A stretch of 64,000 bases of DNA. It comes from Vagococcus penaei (GTDB lineage Bacteria; Bacillota; Bacilli; Lactobacillales; Vagococcaceae). The first letter of the stretch is position 1, and each line of letters begins with the position of its first letter. The translations under genes were made by a program, and so were the position numbers. Location of the stretch: contig NZ_CP019609.1 in the NCBI RefSeq assembly GCF_001998885.1, positions 558,001 through 622,000 of the forward strand, read 5' to 3'. This document shows, piece by piece, positions 25,757-37,464 of the stretch. Below the pieces are notes generated by a model, which saw nothing but the letters and a program-made list of their open reading frames with translations, was not told the DNA's origin and did not search any database.

Positions 25757-27298
25757 TTAATGTTTGAAATGACGTGTTTTTGTAAAAATCATCGTCATGT
25801 CGTATCGATTAGCCATATCAATTGAGTCTTGGTCTTTGATGCTTCCACCAGGTTGAATCACAGCTTTAATCCCTGATTTCCCAGCTAATTCGATACTATC
25901 AGACATTGGGAAAAATGCATCACTACCAATTACAGCATTCTCTAAACGATGACTTGCTTGCTCTAAAGCAATTTTCAACGCACCAACACGGTTCATTTGT
26001 CCAGCACCAACACCCAATGTTTGATGGGCATTCGTAATAACAATAGCATTACTTTTAATATGTTTAACCGCTGCCCAGGCAAATTTTAGTGCAGCAATCT
26101 CTTCGGCCGTTGGTTTTCTATCTGTAACTACCTCCCAATTTTCAACTTGATCAAAACCATGATCGAGTTCTTGAACAAGTAATCCACCTAAAACTGAGGT
26201 ATATTCTTTTTCATGCGCACTAATCTCTTGGTCTGTCTCTAATTGTAGCAAACGAATATTTTTCTTTTGACTTAAAATTTCCAATGCTTCGGTCGTAAAA
26301 CTTGGTGCAATAACGATTTCAAGGAAAATACGATGAAGGATCTCCGCTAACTCTAAATCAACTGGCCGATTGACAGCCACAATGCCACCGAATATCGATA
26401 TAGTGTCACTATCGTAACAAGCTCTAAATGCTTGTTGTATCGTATTACCGGTGCCAATACCACATGGATTCATGTGTTTTACAGCGACAGCTGTTGGTGT
26501 GTCAAATTCACTTAATAAACGAATAGCTGCATCAGCATCTCGAATATTATTATAAGAAAGTTCCTTACCATGTAATTGTTGTGCTTGACCAATCGAATAC
26601 GCTGTTGGTAATTTTGCCTCATAGTAAGTTGCCGATTGATGACTATTTTCACCATACCGAAGGGATTGCTTTAAATCATAGGAAATCGTTAGCGACTCCG
26701 GTAGCTCTTCTGAAACAACTGCTGTTAAATAATTTGCAATAACCGCATCATAACTTGCCGTATGTCGAAATGCTTTGGCTGCTAAACGTTGACGCGTTTG
26801 ATTACTAACATCACCAGTTAGTGTCATCTCTTCTAAGACAAGTGAATAATCACTTGCATCAACTAGAACAGTCACACTGTCATGATTTTTAGCAGCACTA
26901 CGCAGCATACTTGGACCACCAATATCGATATTTTCAATAGCTTCGGTAAAAGTAACATCTGCTTTTTGAATAGTTTCCTTAAAAGGATATAAATTAACAC
27001 AAACCAAATCAATTGGTCGAATACCATGTATTTCCAGTGCTTCGAGATGGTTAGAATCACCGCGTCTAGCCAATAACCCCCCATGAATCATCGGATGAAG
27101 TGTCTTTACACGTCCATCCATCATTTCAGGAAATTGCGTTAACTCTTCGACAGACAATGTCGTGATTCCTGCATTAGTTAATACTTGCTGTGTTCCACCA
27201 GTTGATACAATATCAAAACCGATAATTTGTAGCGATGTCGCAAACTCAACAATTCCTGTTTTATCTGACACACTTAATAGGGCTAACTTTTTCGACAT
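25757..27298 (-). CDS. purH: Bifunctional AICAR formyltransferase / IMP cyclohydrolase
   Basis: Catalyses the last two steps to IMP. The N-terminal MGS-like cyclohydrolase domain begins [16 protein letters not shown] and has STGGT; the transformylase domain has AVKHMNPCG (catalytic Lys-His) and [14 protein letters not shown]. Length 513 aa, standard. Its first 38 bases overlap the end of purN, implying coupled translation. Confidence 0.96.
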   Translation of the reverse strand: MSKKLALLSVSDKTGIVEFATSLQIIGFDIVSTGGTQQVLTNAGITTLSVEELTQFPEMMDGRVKTLHPMIHGGLLARRGDSNHLEALEIHGIRPIDLVCVNLYPFKETIQKADVTFTEAIENIDIGGPSMLRSAAKNHDSVTVLVDASDYSLVLEEMTLTGDVSNQTRQRLAAKAFRHTASYDAVIANYLTAVVSEELPESLTISYDLKQSLRYGENSHQSATYYEAKLPTAYSIGQAQQLHGKELSYNNIRDADAAIRLLSEFDTPTAVAVKHMNPCGIGTGNTIQQAFRACYDSDTISIFGGIVAVNRPVDLELAEILHRIFLEIVIAPSFTTEALEILSQKKNIRLLQLETDQEISAHEKEYTSVLGGLLVQELDHGFDQVENWEVVTDRKPTAEEIAALKFAWAAVKHIKSNAIVITNAHQTLGVGAGQMNRVGALKIALEQASHRLENAVIGSDAFFPMSDSIELAGKSGIKAVIQPGGSIKDQDSIDMANRYDMTMIFTKTRHFKH

Positions 27299-27872
27299 TT
27301 TTGTGTTCTCCTTTTATCATATAACTTTGAATAATTTGAGGATAAATTTGATGTTCTAATTGATGAATCCGTCTTTCTAAAGACTCCAATGATTCATTTT
27401 TTTTAATAGTAAGAGCTTCTTGATAAATAATTGGGCCTGTATCAACACCATCATCAACAACATGAATAGTGATTCCTGTTTCTGATACTCGGGCATTAAA
27501 AGCATCAAGAATAGCTTGTTTACCGGGAAATAGTGGCAATAATGATGGGTGTAAATTAATAATTCTATTTGGGTAGGCTTCAAGTAGTATTGTTCCAATA
27601 ATCTTCATATAACCTGCTAACACAATTAACTCGATATCTTCTTGCTTTAAAATAGCTAAAATTTGGCTTTCATATTCACTTTTAGTGTGTTGCGTTGTTT
27701 TTTCTAACACATAATAAGGAATGCCTAACTGTTTGGCACGTTCGACAACGTACGCCGTCGCTTGATCACAAAATAAACAAGCTAACTCACCAGTAATCAT
27801 TTGTTGTTGGACGCTTTCTACGATAGCTTGAAAATTCGATCCATTACCGGATGCAAAAATTGCAAATCTCAT
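27261..27872 (-). CDS. purN: Phosphoribosylglycinamide formyltransferase
   Basis: Transfers formyl from 10-formyl-THF to GAR. N-terminal [15 protein letters not shown], the [13 protein letters not shown] motif with the catalytic His, and the downstream [13 protein letters not shown] carry the active-site Asp. Length 203 aa, slightly longer than usual; the last dozen residues lie within the start of purH and may not be conserved. It overlaps purM by 4 bases (ATGA). Confidence 0.95.
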   Translation of the reverse strand: MRFAIFASGNGSNFQAIVESVQQQMITGELACLFCDQATAYVVERAKQLGIPYYVLEKTTQHTKSEYESQILAILKQEDIELIVLAGYMKIIGTILLEAYPNRIINLHPSLLPLFPGKQAILDAFNARVSETGITIHVVDDGVDTGPIIYQEALTIKKNESLESLERRIHQLEHQIYPQIIQSYMIKGEHKNVEKVSPIKCVR

Positions 27873-28915
27873 AGTGCTTCTCCATCAAAAGTAATTGCGT
27901 CCGTCATACGTTTTGTTACAACACCAATATCATAGAAAGACTCATTTTGCGCCTCTAATATTTGTTTAACTGCTGATAATCTATCAGGAGATACTGCGAG
28001 TACCATTCCAATTCCCATGTTAAAGACCCCAAATAACTCCTCTTCAGACAACTGGCCCAGTCTAGCTAATTCCTTAAAAATAGGCAAAATAGGCCACGAA
28101 CCTAGTGTTATCTGTGCAGCTAATTCTTTAGGTAACATCCGTGGAATATTTTCAATGAATCCACCACCTGTAATATGCGCCATTCCATTAATTAATTGCT
28201 TTTTAACTAAAGGTAAAACACTTGATACATAAATCCGAGTAGGAGTTAACAACAGCTCGCCTAGATTTTCTGTCGTGATTGTTGGTAAGTAATCTATTAA
28301 TTGAAACTGATGTTGCTTGAATAAAATCTGACGAACGAGTGAATAGCCGTTAGAATGAATCCCACTTGATGGTAAACCAATTAAGCGATCACCTACTTGA
28401 ATATTACTCGGATGCAACAATTGACTTTTTTCTGCAACACCAACTGCAAAACCGGCTAAATCATAGTCATTTTCCTGATACATACCAGGCATTTCAGCCG
28501 TTTCCCCACCAATCAGAGCCATCTGACTTTGAGCGCAACCTTCTGCTACGCCAGCAACAATTTGTTCAATCTTTTCAGGATAATTTTTCCCAGTCGCTAG
28601 ATAATCTAAAAAATAAAGTGGTGCCGCCCCTTGAGCAATAATGTCATTCACACACATCGCCACACAATCGATACCTATTGTATCGTGCTTATCCGCTTGA
28701 ATTGCTAGCATCAATTTGGTTCCCACACCATCAGTTCCCGAAACTAACACAGGTTCCTTTACGCCTAATTGACTTAAGTCAAAACAACCACCAAAACTAC
28801 CAATTGCCCCCATTACGCCTAAGCGTTCCGTTCGTTTGACATGCTTTTTAATTCGTTCCACTACTTCATAGCCAGCCTCAACATCGACTCCAGCCGCTTG
28901 GTATGCATTCGTCAT
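27869..28915 (-). CDS. purM: Phosphoribosylformylglycinamidine cyclo-ligase
   Basis: Closes the imidazole ring (AIR synthetase). The ATG at 28915 ([17 protein letters not shown]) is chosen, with AAGGAG upstream; an ORF extending further into purF is not needed. Motifs: [57 protein letters not shown]. Length 348 aa. Confidence 0.96.
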   Translation of the reverse strand: MTNAYQAAGVDVEAGYEVVERIKKHVKRTERLGVMGAIGSFGGCFDLSQLGVKEPVLVSGTDGVGTKLMLAIQADKHDTIGIDCVAMCVNDIIAQGAAPLYFLDYLATGKNYPEKIEQIVAGVAEGCAQSQMALIGGETAEMPGMYQENDYDLAGFAVGVAEKSQLLHPSNIQVGDRLIGLPSSGIHSNGYSLVRQILFKQHQFQLIDYLPTITTENLGELLLTPTRIYVSSVLPLVKKQLINGMAHITGGGFIENIPRMLPKELAAQITLGSWPILPIFKELARLGQLSEEELFGVFNMGIGMVLAVSPDRLSAVKQILEAQNESFYDIGVVTKRMTDAITFDGEAL

Positions 28916-28937
28916 GATAATCTCCTTAATCTTTCGT

Positions 28938-30353
28938 TTAGTCACAATCAACCGTTGCTTGATAATCATATAAATCAGTTGGGTAGTCGCCATTAAAATA
29001 GGCCATACATAACCCAGAGTAAGGTGCCTCTAAATCTAAACCAATCGCTTCAATTAATCCCGATTCACTTAAAAATTCTAATGAATCTGCTTCAATTATC
29101 TGACAAATTTCTTCAAGGCTATGATTTGCCGCAATTAATTCACGTTTGGTTTGAATATCAATACCATAAAAACAAGGGAATTTTAAAGGCGGTGATGAGA
29201 TACGGACATGAACTTCCTTGGCACCCGCATCTTTTAATAATCGGACAATCCGTTTACATGTCGTCCCACGAACAATCGAATCATCTACGAGAATAACGCG
29301 TTGTCCCTCGACAATACCCCGAACAGCTGATAATTTCATGCGAACGCCTTGTTCTCTCAATTCTTGTGTTGGTTGAATAAAAGTTCGACCAATATACTGA
29401 TTTTTAACTAATCCCATTTCATAAGGAATTCCACTAGCTTCAGCGTACCCACTGGCAGCTGATAAGGAGGAATTAGGTACCCCAATCACCATGTCTGCCT
29501 CGATTTTTGCTTCTTTGGCTAATGCAATCCCCATATTTTTACGTGCCCGGTGAACATTAATTCCTTTGATATTACTATCTGGACGAGCAAAATAGATATA
29601 TTCCATCGCACAAATCGAATACGTTGTATCTAATGTAAAGGAATCAATCATCAACCCTGAATCATCAATTTTAATTAATTCCCCAGGTTCAACGTCGCGA
29701 ATGAATCGGGCATTAATACTGTCTAACGCACACGTTTCACTCGAAATAACATAGGCCCCGTTAGCCATTTGACCAATGGCTAACGGACGAAAAGCATTAG
29801 GATCAAGCGCTGCATACATCGCTGTATCCGTTAATAATAAATAGGCAAAACCGCCTTTAACCTGGGTCAGCGCTTCTTTTAAACGTCGATCAAAAGTCTC
29901 TTCTGTACTTTTACGAATTAAGTGCATCAAAATTTCTGTATCAGAATTCGAATGAAAAATACCACCCTCATTCTCAATTTGATAGCGCAAAGATTTTGCA
30001 TTAATCAAGTTCCCATTGTGTGCCAGTGCAAAGTCTCCATCATAAAATTTAAATAAAAACGGTTGAATATTATTTACTTCACCGCTACCTGATGTTGCGT
30101 AACGAACATGACCAATAGCAGCCTCACCAGTTAATGTGTCCAAAGTATCAGGGTTAGCAAAAACCTCTGATAACAAACCTAAATTACGATAACCTTTTAA
30201 ATTTCCGTGATCATTAGACACAATACCTGCCCCTTCTTGTCCACGATGCTGTAAACTATGTAACCCTAGATACGTCACACGCGATGCTTCCTGATGTCCC
30301 CAAATACCAAAAATTCCGCATTCTTCATTTAAACTTCTGACTTCATAAGACAT
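28938..30353 (-). CDS. purF: Amidophosphoribosyltransferase
   Basis: First committed step: PRPP plus glutamine to phosphoribosylamine. It starts at the ATG at 30353, giving the propeptide [11 protein letters not shown] followed by the catalytic Cys (CGIFG). Further motifs: [23 protein letters not shown], and the PRPP loop [13 protein letters not shown]. The four Fe-S cluster Cys include those in [18 protein letters not shown] and the C-terminal region. Length 471 aa. Overlaps the purL end. Confidence 0.96.
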   Translation of the reverse strand: MSYEVRSLNEECGIFGIWGHQEASRVTYLGLHSLQHRGQEGAGIVSNDHGNLKGYRNLGLLSEVFANPDTLDTLTGEAAIGHVRYATSGSGEVNNIQPFLFKFYDGDFALAHNGNLINAKSLRYQIENEGGIFHSNSDTEILMHLIRKSTEETFDRRLKEALTQVKGGFAYLLLTDTAMYAALDPNAFRPLAIGQMANGAYVISSETCALDSINARFIRDVEPGELIKIDDSGLMIDSFTLDTTYSICAMEYIYFARPDSNIKGINVHRARKNMGIALAKEAKIEADMVIGVPNSSLSAASGYAEASGIPYEMGLVKNQYIGRTFIQPTQELREQGVRMKLSAVRGIVEGQRVILVDDSIVRGTTCKRIVRLLKDAGAKEVHVRISSPPLKFPCFYGIDIQTKRELIAANHSLEEICQIIEADSLEFLSESGLIEAIGLDLEAPYSGLCMAYFNGDYPTDLYDYQATVDCD

Positions 30354-32560
30354 GGAATAGCTTCCTCCCAATTTTTCTTAGCGGTTGCAACAGGTACTTC
30401 CATTCGTTGATCTTTCGTCTGAATAATCATGACTGGTTCTGCAGTTACTTTACCAATTAACGTTGCTGATTCTCCCATCAATGAATCAAATTCAACTTGG
30501 TTATCTGGTGAAATTGATACCACAAAACGTGATTGAGTCTCTGAAAATAGATACGCTGCTGGTAAATCAACCGTGACTTCCATACCTAATTGATTCTCAA
30601 AACATGATTCTGCTAGAGCAACTCCCAGTCCACCTTCTGAACAATCATGCGCACTTGACACCAAACCATTGTGAATACTTGCTAAGACTTTCTCTTGATT
30701 AATTTTCTCTACAGATAAGTCAATTGGATTTAGTCGTCCTTCAATCCGTCCTAATAACATTTTTTGCAATTCCGTACCATTAAAATCTGCTAATGTGTCG
30801 CCAATAACATAAATCAAATCATCTACTTGCTTAAATGATTGAGTGGTGATATGTGATAAGTCATTAATTAATCCAATCATACCAATCACTGGAGTCGGAT
30901 AAATTGATTGACCGTTCGTTTCATTATAAAGTGACACGTTGCCCGAAATAACAGGCGTCTTTAAAACATTACACGCTTCACTAATGCCGTCAGCTGATGT
31001 CCATAATTCAAAAAAGCCTTCTGGTTTATCCGGTGATCCATAGTTTAAGCAATCTGTAATAGCTAATGGTGTCGCACCACTGGCAACAATATTTCGCGCT
31101 GCTTCTGCAACAGCAATTTTTCCACCAATTTCTGGATTCAAATAAAGATAACGAGCATTACAATCAGTCGTCATAGCTAATGCCTTAGTCGTTCCTTTGA
31201 TCCGTAAAACAGCAGCATCACTCCCAGGCCCAACCACAGTGTTCGTTCTCACTTGAGAATCATATGTTTTAAAGAATGAACGTTTAGATGCAATCGTTGG
31301 TTGACAAAGTAAAGCTAGTAGCGTGTCGCCTACATCAACAATTAATGGGGAAAAATCTGGTAATGCTGCAAATTCAGCTAAACGTTTTGGTTCAGAATAA
31401 GGCTTATGGTATACAGGTCCATCTTCAGCCAAAGCATCAACCGGAACGTTAGCGACTTCTTTTCCCTCATGAAATAAACGGTACTGTTTATCTCGTGTTA
31501 CTTTTCCAATCACTACAGCTTCTAATCCATATCCTTCAAATAACTCTTTAATGCTTGTTTCATGACCTTTTTTGACACATAAAAGCATCCGTTCTTGCGA
31601 CTCAGATAGCATCATCTCATACGGTGTCATCTCAGTTTCACGTTGTGGAACATCATCAAGATAGAGTTCAAGACCAGCTCCCGCTTTAGAGGCCATCTCA
31701 GAACTTGATGACACAAGTCCAGCAGCGCCCATATCTTGGATACCAATTAAACTATCTGAATGATGATGAATAACATCAAGACATGCTTCCATCAATAATT
31801 TTTCCATGAAAGGATCGCCAACTTGAACAGCAGAACGTTGTTGTTCTTCGCCTTCTTCAAATTCTTCTGATGCAAAAGTTGCCCCATGAATACCATCACG
31901 TCCTGTTTTAGCACCAACATACATAATCGAATTATCTACGCCCTTTGCTTGACCCTTTTGAATATCTTCATGCTTAATTAAGCCGACACACATAGCGTTA
32001 ACTAAAGGATTCCCTTCATAACAGTCATCAAAATGAATTTCGCCACCAACAGTTGGAATACCAATACAATTGCCATAATCACCAATCCCAGCAACAACCT
32101 GTTCAACTAGATGTTTCGTTCTTTCAGACGTTAACTCACCAAAACGCAATGAATCAAGTAGAGCAATTGGACGAGCACCCATACTAAAAATGTCACGAAT
32201 AATACCACCAACACCTGTAGCGGCTCCTTCGTAAGGTTCAACAGCAGAAGGATGATTATGGCTTTCAGCTTTAAAAACTACTGCCAACCCATCCCCAATG
32301 TCAACAATACCCGCTCCTTCACCTGGCCCTTGCAGTACTTGCGGTCCAGTTGTCGGAAATTTTCGTAAGACTGGTTTAGAGTTTTTATAAGAACAATGTT
32401 CACTCCACATCACAGAAAATAAACCTGTTTCTGTATAGTTTGGTAAACGTCCTAATAATTCTTCACTGATATGATGATATTCATCATCCGTTAGTCCCCA
32501 CTCAGAATAAATTCGTTGCTCTTTTATTTCTTGTGGCGTTGGCTCTTTAACAAGCGTCAT
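30329..32560 (-). CDS. purL: FGAM synthase, large subunit
   Basis: The short (743 aa) form of PurL, which needs PurS and PurQ, and both lie just upstream. It makes formylglycinamidine ribonucleotide. Motifs: [13 protein letters not shown] (catalytic His region), [45 protein letters not shown], and [14 protein letters not shown]. It starts at the purQ stop with 1-base overlap. Confidence 0.96.
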   Translation of the reverse strand: MTLVKEPTPQEIKEQRIYSEWGLTDDEYHHISEELLGRLPNYTETGLFSVMWSEHCSYKNSKPVLRKFPTTGPQVLQGPGEGAGIVDIGDGLAVVFKAESHNHPSAVEPYEGAATGVGGIIRDIFSMGARPIALLDSLRFGELTSERTKHLVEQVVAGIGDYGNCIGIPTVGGEIHFDDCYEGNPLVNAMCVGLIKHEDIQKGQAKGVDNSIMYVGAKTGRDGIHGATFASEEFEEGEEQQRSAVQVGDPFMEKLLMEACLDVIHHHSDSLIGIQDMGAAGLVSSSSEMASKAGAGLELYLDDVPQRETEMTPYEMMLSESQERMLLCVKKGHETSIKELFEGYGLEAVVIGKVTRDKQYRLFHEGKEVANVPVDALAEDGPVYHKPYSEPKRLAEFAALPDFSPLIVDVGDTLLALLCQPTIASKRSFFKTYDSQVRTNTVVGPGSDAAVLRIKGTTKALAMTTDCNARYLYLNPEIGGKIAVAEAARNIVASGATPLAITDCLNYGSPDKPEGFFELWTSADGISEACNVLKTPVISGNVSLYNETNGQSIYPTPVIGMIGLINDLSHITTQSFKQVDDLIYVIGDTLADFNGTELQKMLLGRIEGRLNPIDLSVEKINQEKVLASIHNGLVSSAHDCSEGGLGVALAESCFENQLGMEVTVDLPAAYLFSETQSRFVVSISPDNQVEFDSLMGESATLIGKVTAEPVMIIQTKDQRMEVPVATAKKNWEEAIPCLMKSEV

Positions 32561-33240
32561 TAGTTGTCTCCTCCTTCTGTGACCGATGCAATCATAGATT
32601 CAAATAACTTTTTACCATCTTCAGAACCAAGCAAAGCTTCCATCGCTCGTTCTGGGTGGGGCATCATTCCTAAAACATTGCCTCGCTCATTCGTAATTCC
32701 TGCTATATTTTCCAAACTACCATTTGGATTTTCTGTCGTGTAAGTAAACAAAATTTGGTTATTTGCTTTTAACTTTTCTAATGTATCAGCATCACAATAA
32801 TAATTTCCCTCGCCATGAGCAATCGGTAAACGTAGTGTTTGGCCTTGTTTATACTTTCTAGTAAACTGATTTTGTGTCTGTTCAACTGTTACATCGACTG
32901 TTTGACAAACAAAATGTAACGACTCATTTTTTAGTAACACACCAGGTAATAATCCCGCCTCAGTTAAAATCTGAAAGCCATTACATGTTCCAAATACTGG
33001 CTTACCTTCTTCTGCGAAACGCCTAACTTCTGACATGATTGGTGAAAAACGAGCAATCGCACCACAACGTAAATAATCACCATATGAAAAACCGCCTGGA
33101 ATTAATACTCCATCAAAACCATCAAGACTATCAGCTGTATGTGGGACATAACTAGCATCAACTTCAAGAACGCCATTGAACGCATGATGTAAATCAACAT
33201 CACAATTTGATCCGGGAAAAACAATAATTGCAAACTTCAT
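32560..33240 (-). CDS. purQ: FGAM synthase, glutaminase subunit
   Basis: Class I glutamine amidotransferase that supplies ammonia to PurL. The start is placed at the ATG at 33240 ([20 protein letters not shown]), one base past purS. Nucleophile Cys in [11 protein letters not shown], His/Glu in [10 protein letters not shown]. Length 226 aa. Confidence 0.96.
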   Translation of the reverse strand: MKFAIIVFPGSNCDVDLHHAFNGVLEVDASYVPHTADSLDGFDGVLIPGGFSYGDYLRCGAIARFSPIMSEVRRFAEEGKPVFGTCNGFQILTEAGLLPGVLLKNESLHFVCQTVDVTVEQTQNQFTRKYKQGQTLRLPIAHGEGNYYCDADTLEKLKANNQILFTYTTENPNGSLENIAGITNERGNVLGMMPHPERAMEALLGSEDGKKLFESMIASVTEGGDN

Positions 33241-33241
33241 G

Positions 33242-33493
33242 TTAGTTGACCTCCGTAATATGAATCCGGTAACTTTCCATGTTGATATTTGCCAATAACT
33301 GATCACATAGCTGATTCGCTGCGATTTCAACTTCTTCTATCGATGTTCCAGCCAACTCAAAATCAAATTGTTTACCAAGTTTCAACTTTTCAATTTGACC
33401 GAAACCTAAACGATTCATAGCTTTTGTGATAACCTCAACTTGTGGATCTAAGATTGACTCTTTATAACTAACATAGACATTAACATGATACAT
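33242..33493 (-). CDS. purS: FGAM synthase subunit PurS
   Basis: A small (83 aa) helper that bridges PurL and PurQ in Gram-positive bacteria. Typical sequence: [15 protein letters not shown] near the N-terminus and [27 protein letters not shown] lies ahead of the start. Confidence 0.95.
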   Translation of the reverse strand: MYHVNVYVSYKESILDPQVEVITKAMNRLGFGQIEKLKLGKQFDFELAGTSIEEVEIAANQLCDQLLANINMESYRIHITEVN

Positions 33494-33532
33494 ATTTATC
33501 GCTCCTTTATTAGTGGTTATAATTTTTATATT

Positions 33533-34243
33533 TTATCGATTAGTTAAACGTTCTAAAACAGTGGTATAGACTGGTACTAATTCCCCTAAGTCCTTACGAA
33601 AAATATCTTTATCGAGAGAATGACCTGTTTCATTATCCCAAAGTCGACAAGTATCAGGAGAAATTTCATCTGATAAAAGAATATCTCCGGTTATTGTTCG
33701 ACCAAATTCGATTTTAAAATCAACTAGTGTAATACCAATAGATTGAAAAAGAGTAATTAAAGCAGTATTAATTTTTAAAGCCTCTGCTTTAATTCGGTCT
33801 AGTTCACTTGCAGTTGCGAGTTCTAAGAAATAAATATGCTCATCATTAATGAAGGGGTCATCTAATTCATCATTTTTATAATAAAATTCGATAATCGGTG
33901 TCGGTAATTTTGTCCCTTCTTGGATTCCTAAACGCTTTGTAAAACTACCTGTCGCATTATTACGAACAACAACTTCTAATGGAATGATTGTAACTTTCTC
34001 AACAAGTTGTTCACTATCTGAAATTTTTTTAATAAAATGATGTGTAATGCCAGCCTCAGTTAAATAATCAAAAATCTCTGATGTGATTAAATTATTTAAC
34101 CGTCCTTTACCAAGAATATTTGTCTTTTTTTTGCCATTTAACGCAGTCGCTTGATCTAAATATTCTAACCTTAAAACATTCGGTTCATTTGTTAAATGTA
34201 CACGTTTTGCTTTTCCTTCATATAAAATAATTGAATCCAACAT
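33533..34243 (-). CDS. purC: SAICAR synthase
   Basis: Adds aspartate to CAIR. Motifs: LYEGKAKRVHLT, IPLEVVVRNNATGSF, LVDFKIEFGRT, LLSDEISPDTCRLWD. Length 236 aa. First gene of the purCSQLFMNHD unit, with its own promoter and PurBox-like site in the 211 bases before it. Confidence 0.96.
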   Translation of the reverse strand: MLDSIILYEGKAKRVHLTNEPNVLRLEYLDQATALNGKKKTNILGKGRLNNLITSEIFDYLTEAGITHHFIKKISDSEQLVEKVTIIPLEVVVRNNATGSFTKRLGIQEGTKLPTPIIEFYYKNDELDDPFINDEHIYFLELATASELDRIKAEALKINTALITLFQSIGITLVDFKIEFGRTITGDILLSDEISPDTCRLWDNETGHSLDKDIFRKDLGELVPVYTTVLERLTNR

Positions 34244-34284
34244 TTTTTCCTCCTAAATATCACACTTTTTTTAACATAAAACAA

Positions 34285-34384
34285 AAATAGTTCGTATCTG
34301 TTGCATTCATATTATTATGATTAAATGGGCAAGTCAACCATTTATTGATTAATTAATAATTTCTAATCTAAAATGTTCGTTTTT
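34285..34384 (-). promoter_or_regulatory. purC promoter and PurBox-like sites
   Basis: On the minus strand TTGACT (34332-34337) and TAATAT (34309-34314) are separated by 17 bases. Upstream is AAACGAACATTTT (34371-34384), a good PurBox core; downstream of the -10 is a second core, GATACGAACTATTTT (34285-34297). This suggests PurR control independent of purEKB. The spacing of the second site differs from the usual inverted pair. Confidence 0.7.
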
Positions 34385-34413
34385 TAACGCAAACAAAGCG
34401 ATTTAAACACAAA

Positions 34414-34450
34414 AAAATAGTTCTTGATATAAAATATCACGAACTATTTT
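34414..34450 (-). terminator. purB terminator
   Basis: AAAATAGTTC pairs with GAACTATTTT, with an inner ATATCA/TGATAT extension, and a T7 tract follows on the minus strand. It separates purEKB from the purC unit. Confidence 0.88.
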
Positions 34451-34454
34451 CAGA

Positions 34455-35750
34455 TTATTTTAAACCGACACGATTAAAAATTGTATCAACTTCTTTTAAA
34501 TGATAGTTATAGTCAAATGCATCATCTAAATCTTCTAAACTTAGAACAGACATAATCTTTTCATCTGCTTCTAATAATGGGCGGAAAGCTGTTTGATGAT
34601 CCCAAGCATACGCTGTTTTTGGTTGAACTAAGTCATAAGCTTCTTCGCGACTCATTCCTTGGTCAATCAATTTCAATAAAACACGTTGACTATAAATTAA
34701 GCCGAACGTTGCATTCATATTTCGCTTCATATTTTCAGGGAACACTGTCAACTGTTTCACGATTGTTGAAAAACGATTTAACATATAATTTAATAAAATT
34801 GTTGCATCAGGAATGATAATCCGTTCAGCAGATGAGTGCGAAATATCCCGTTCATGCCATAAACTAACATTCTCATAAGCAGTAACCATATAACCTCTTA
34901 GAACACGAGCTAGTCCCGACATATTTTCTGAACCAATCGGGTTACGTTTATGAGGCATTGCGGATGATCCTTTTTGACCTTTTGCAAAAAATTCTTCCAC
35001 TTCACGCGTTTCAGATTTTTGTAATCCACGAATTTCAGTCGCAAACTTTTCAATACTGGTTCCAATTAAAGCAATTGTCGCTAAATACTCTGCATGTAAG
35101 TCACGTGGTAACACTTGCGTCGAAATTTCTTGCGCACGTATTCCTAATTTTTCACAAACAAAAGCTTCAACTGCGGGTGGTGTATTGGCAAATGTCCCTA
35201 CAGCCCCACTAATTTTCCCAGCTTCAACACCCTTTGCTGCTGCATCAAAGCGCTCAATATTGCGTTTCATTTCGGAGTACCATAGTGCTAATTTCAAGCC
35301 AAAAGTCGTTGGCTCTGCATGAACTCCATGCGTACGTCCCATCATAACTGTATATTTATGCTCTTCTGCTTTTTCACCAATAATCGTTAAGAAATTTTGT
35401 AAATCGTGTCTTAAAATGTCATTAGCTTGTTTTAATAAGTAGCCATATGCAGTATCAACAACATCGGTACTTGTTAACCCATAATGAACCCACTTCCGCT
35501 CATCACCTAAACTTTCGGAAACGGCTCGAGTAAACGCCACGACATCATGCCGCGTTTCTTGCTCAATTTCTAAAATACGTGCTACATCAAATGATGCATT
35601 TTCACGAATTTTTTGTGCATCTTCTTGCGGTATTTCGCCTAGAGATGCCCAAGCTTCATCAGCTAGAATTTCGACTTCCAACCACGCTTGGTAACGATTT
35701 TCATCTGTCCAAATATGTCCCATCTCTGGGCGAGTGTAACGTTCAATCAT
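34455..35750 (-). CDS. purB: Adenylosuccinate lyase
   Basis: Acts twice in purine synthesis, releasing fumarate from SAICAR and from adenylosuccinate. Motifs: [28 protein letters not shown] (catalytic His), and the fumarase-superfamily signature [16 protein letters not shown]. Length 431 aa, the short Gram-positive form. Confidence 0.96.
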   Translation of the reverse strand: MIERYTRPEMGHIWTDENRYQAWLEVEILADEAWASLGEIPQEDAQKIRENASFDVARILEIEQETRHDVVAFTRAVSESLGDERKWVHYGLTSTDVVDTAYGYLLKQANDILRHDLQNFLTIIGEKAEEHKYTVMMGRTHGVHAEPTTFGLKLALWYSEMKRNIERFDAAAKGVEAGKISGAVGTFANTPPAVEAFVCEKLGIRAQEISTQVLPRDLHAEYLATIALIGTSIEKFATEIRGLQKSETREVEEFFAKGQKGSSAMPHKRNPIGSENMSGLARVLRGYMVTAYENVSLWHERDISHSSAERIIIPDATILLNYMLNRFSTIVKQLTVFPENMKRNMNATFGLIYSQRVLLKLIDQGMSREEAYDLVQPKTAYAWDHQTAFRPLLEADEKIMSVLSLEDLDDAFDYNYHLKEVDTIFNRVGLK

Positions 35751-35767
35751 GTTTTAAGATTCCTTTC

Positions 35768-36886
35768 TTATTTCCAAATAGTCGTCCCATTTACGTCATT
35801 TATCATATCATGAATTGTTCCTGATATCACGGTTATATGACCCATTTTTCGACCTTTTTTTTCTGTATCTTTTCCGTAAAAATGAAATGACCAGTCTGGC
35901 TTTTCAGTCACATATTGATAGGTCTTAGTTTGTTGATTGCCAATCAAATTAACCATAACTGCCTCACTTAACAAGCGAACCATTGGCAATGACCAGCCAC
36001 AAATACCTCGAATATGCAAATCAAATTGACTCATATTACACGCTTCTATGGAATAATGACCAGAATTATGTGGTCGCGGAGCTAATTCATTAATTAAAAT
36101 ATCACCTGTTTCAGTTAAAAATAATTCAATCGCCATTGTGCCAACTAATTGAACTTTTTTGGCTAAATCTAAAGCTAAAATCTGGCACGTTTCACTAATA
36201 TCAACTGATACCTGAGCTGGTGCCGTCGTTAAGTGTAAAATATTTTGTTGATGTTGATTTTCCACAACAGGAAAAACACGGTATTCACCTTGTATATTAC
36301 CCGATACAATTACTGATAGTTCTTTGGAAAAACTAATCCATTTTTCTAAAACACACGGTCCATGAGCGAGTAATTTTTGCGCAGCTTCCTGATCTAAGTC
36401 CGAACATAAAACGACTTGTCCTTTGCCATCATAGCCACCCGTTGTAGTCTTTAATACGCAAGGATACGTTAAACGATTACACGCTAATCTTAAAGTCTCA
36501 GGACTTGTCACAACTTGATATGGTGCAATTGGAAAATGATGCGCCGTTAAAAATTTTTTCTCTAACAAACGATTTTGACAAATTTTTAGTAAATCAGTGC
36601 CTTGAGGTAAATAAATCTCAGCTAACTGGGATAAACTTGCTGCATCAATATTTTCAAATTCATAAGTAACAACGTCACATTGTTTAGCTAATTTTCTCAA
36701 ACTGTCTAAATCATTGTATTCCGCTTGAATAAAATCATCAGCTACTTGACTGGCCGGGCAATTAGTAACAGGATCGAGAATACAGACTTTAAATCCCATT
36801 TTTTTAGCACTTTGCGCCATCATCTGACCTAATTGACCTCCACCAATAATGCCAATCACTTGACCAGGTAAAATTGTTTTAATCAA
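35768..36886 (-). CDS. purK: N5-CAIR synthetase
   Basis: ATP-grasp enzyme carboxylating AIR with bicarbonate. N-terminus [24 protein letters not shown] loop [14 protein letters not shown], and [17 protein letters not shown]. The likely start is a TTG at 36886, overlapping the purE stop by 8 bases, with GAGG 7 bases upstream; longer starts at GTG or TTG further up have no comparable site. About 372 aa. Confidence 0.93.
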   Translation of the reverse strand: MIKTILPGQVIGIIGGGQLGQMMAQSAKKMGFKVCILDPVTNCPASQVADDFIQAEYNDLDSLRKLAKQCDVVTYEFENIDAASLSQLAEIYLPQGTDLLKICQNRLLEKKFLTAHHFPIAPYQVVTSPETLRLACNRLTYPCVLKTTTGGYDGKGQVVLCSDLDQEAAQKLLAHGPCVLEKWISFSKELSVIVSGNIQGEYRVFPVVENQHQQNILHLTTAPAQVSVDISETCQILALDLAKKVQLVGTMAIELFLTETGDILINELAPRPHNSGHYSIEACNMSQFDLHIRGICGWSLPMVRLLSEAVMVNLIGNQQTKTYQYVTEKPDWSFHFYGKDTEKKGRKMGHITVISGTIHDMINDVNGTTIWK

Positions 36887-37361
36887 AATAAGCCTCACTT
36901 TCGGCAACTTTTTGAGCCATTTTTTCGCGATATGCCGTTAGTAATGAAACTAAATTTGGTTGAACTAGGCTTAATATTTGGATGGCTAATAACCCAGCAT
37001 TTTTAGCACCTGCTTCACCAATAGCTGTAGTTGCAACTGGAATTCCTCCTGGCATTTGGACAATTGATAATAAAGAATCCATACCATTTAACTGGCGACT
37101 ACTAACCGGTACACCAATGACAGGTAGCGTTGTTTTCGATGCGACCATACCTGGTAAATGGGCCGCTCCACCCGCACCAGCAATAATGACTTTTATCCCT
37201 TTAACTCGGGCTTCTTCTGAAAACTTAAACATATCATCAGGTGTCCGATGAGCTGAAATTATTTTTCGTTCGTATGTTACGTTAAATTCCTCCAGAATTT
37301 CACAGGCATTTTTCATTGTTTCCCAATCTGATATACTACCCATAATGACTGATACATCCAT
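36879..37361 (-). CDS. purE: N5-CAIR mutase (class I PurE)
   Basis: Moves the carboxyl group to C4 of the imidazole. Motifs: [66 protein letters not shown]. Length 160 aa from the ATG at 37361, the first gene after the promoter and operator. A longer ORF to 37418 would run into the promoter. Confidence 0.96.
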   Translation of the reverse strand: MDVSVIMGSISDWETMKNACEILEEFNVTYERKIISAHRTPDDMFKFSEEARVKGIKVIIAGAGGAAHLPGMVASKTTLPVIGVPVSSRQLNGMDSLLSIVQMPGGIPVATTAIGEAGAKNAGLLAIQILSLVQPNLVSLLTAYREKMAQKVAESEAYFD

Positions 37362-37389
37362 AAAAAGAAACATCCTCTCGTTTTTGTTA

Positions 37390-37418
37390 ATTTTAACAAT
37401 CAAACGACAGGATGTCAA
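37390..37418 (-). promoter_or_regulatory. purE promoter
   Basis: On the minus strand a consensus -35 TTGACA (37413-37418) and -10 TAAAAT (37390-37395) are 17 bases apart, ending 28 bases before the purE ATG. Confidence 0.8.
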
Positions 37419-37421
37419 AGG

Positions 37422-37464
37422 TTATACGAATAAACACATATTATATGCTGTTAATGTTCGCTTT
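37422..37464 (-). promoter_or_regulatory. Paired PurBox operator upstream of purE
   Basis: Two PurBox-like sites face each other just upstream of the purE -35: AAAGCGAACATTAA at 37464-37451 and, inverted, TTATACGAATAAAC at 37422-37435. The CGAA cores are about 30 bases apart. This matches the tandem inverted PurBoxes bound by PurR in Bacilli. The distal box touches the stop codon of the kinase gene. Confidence 0.75.

Noticed and set aside
28915-28993. Longer N-termini for purM, purQ, purE, ftsX and the M23 hydrolase
   Set aside because: They overlap upstream genes or promoters and lack ribosome binding sites; shorter family-like starts have good ones.
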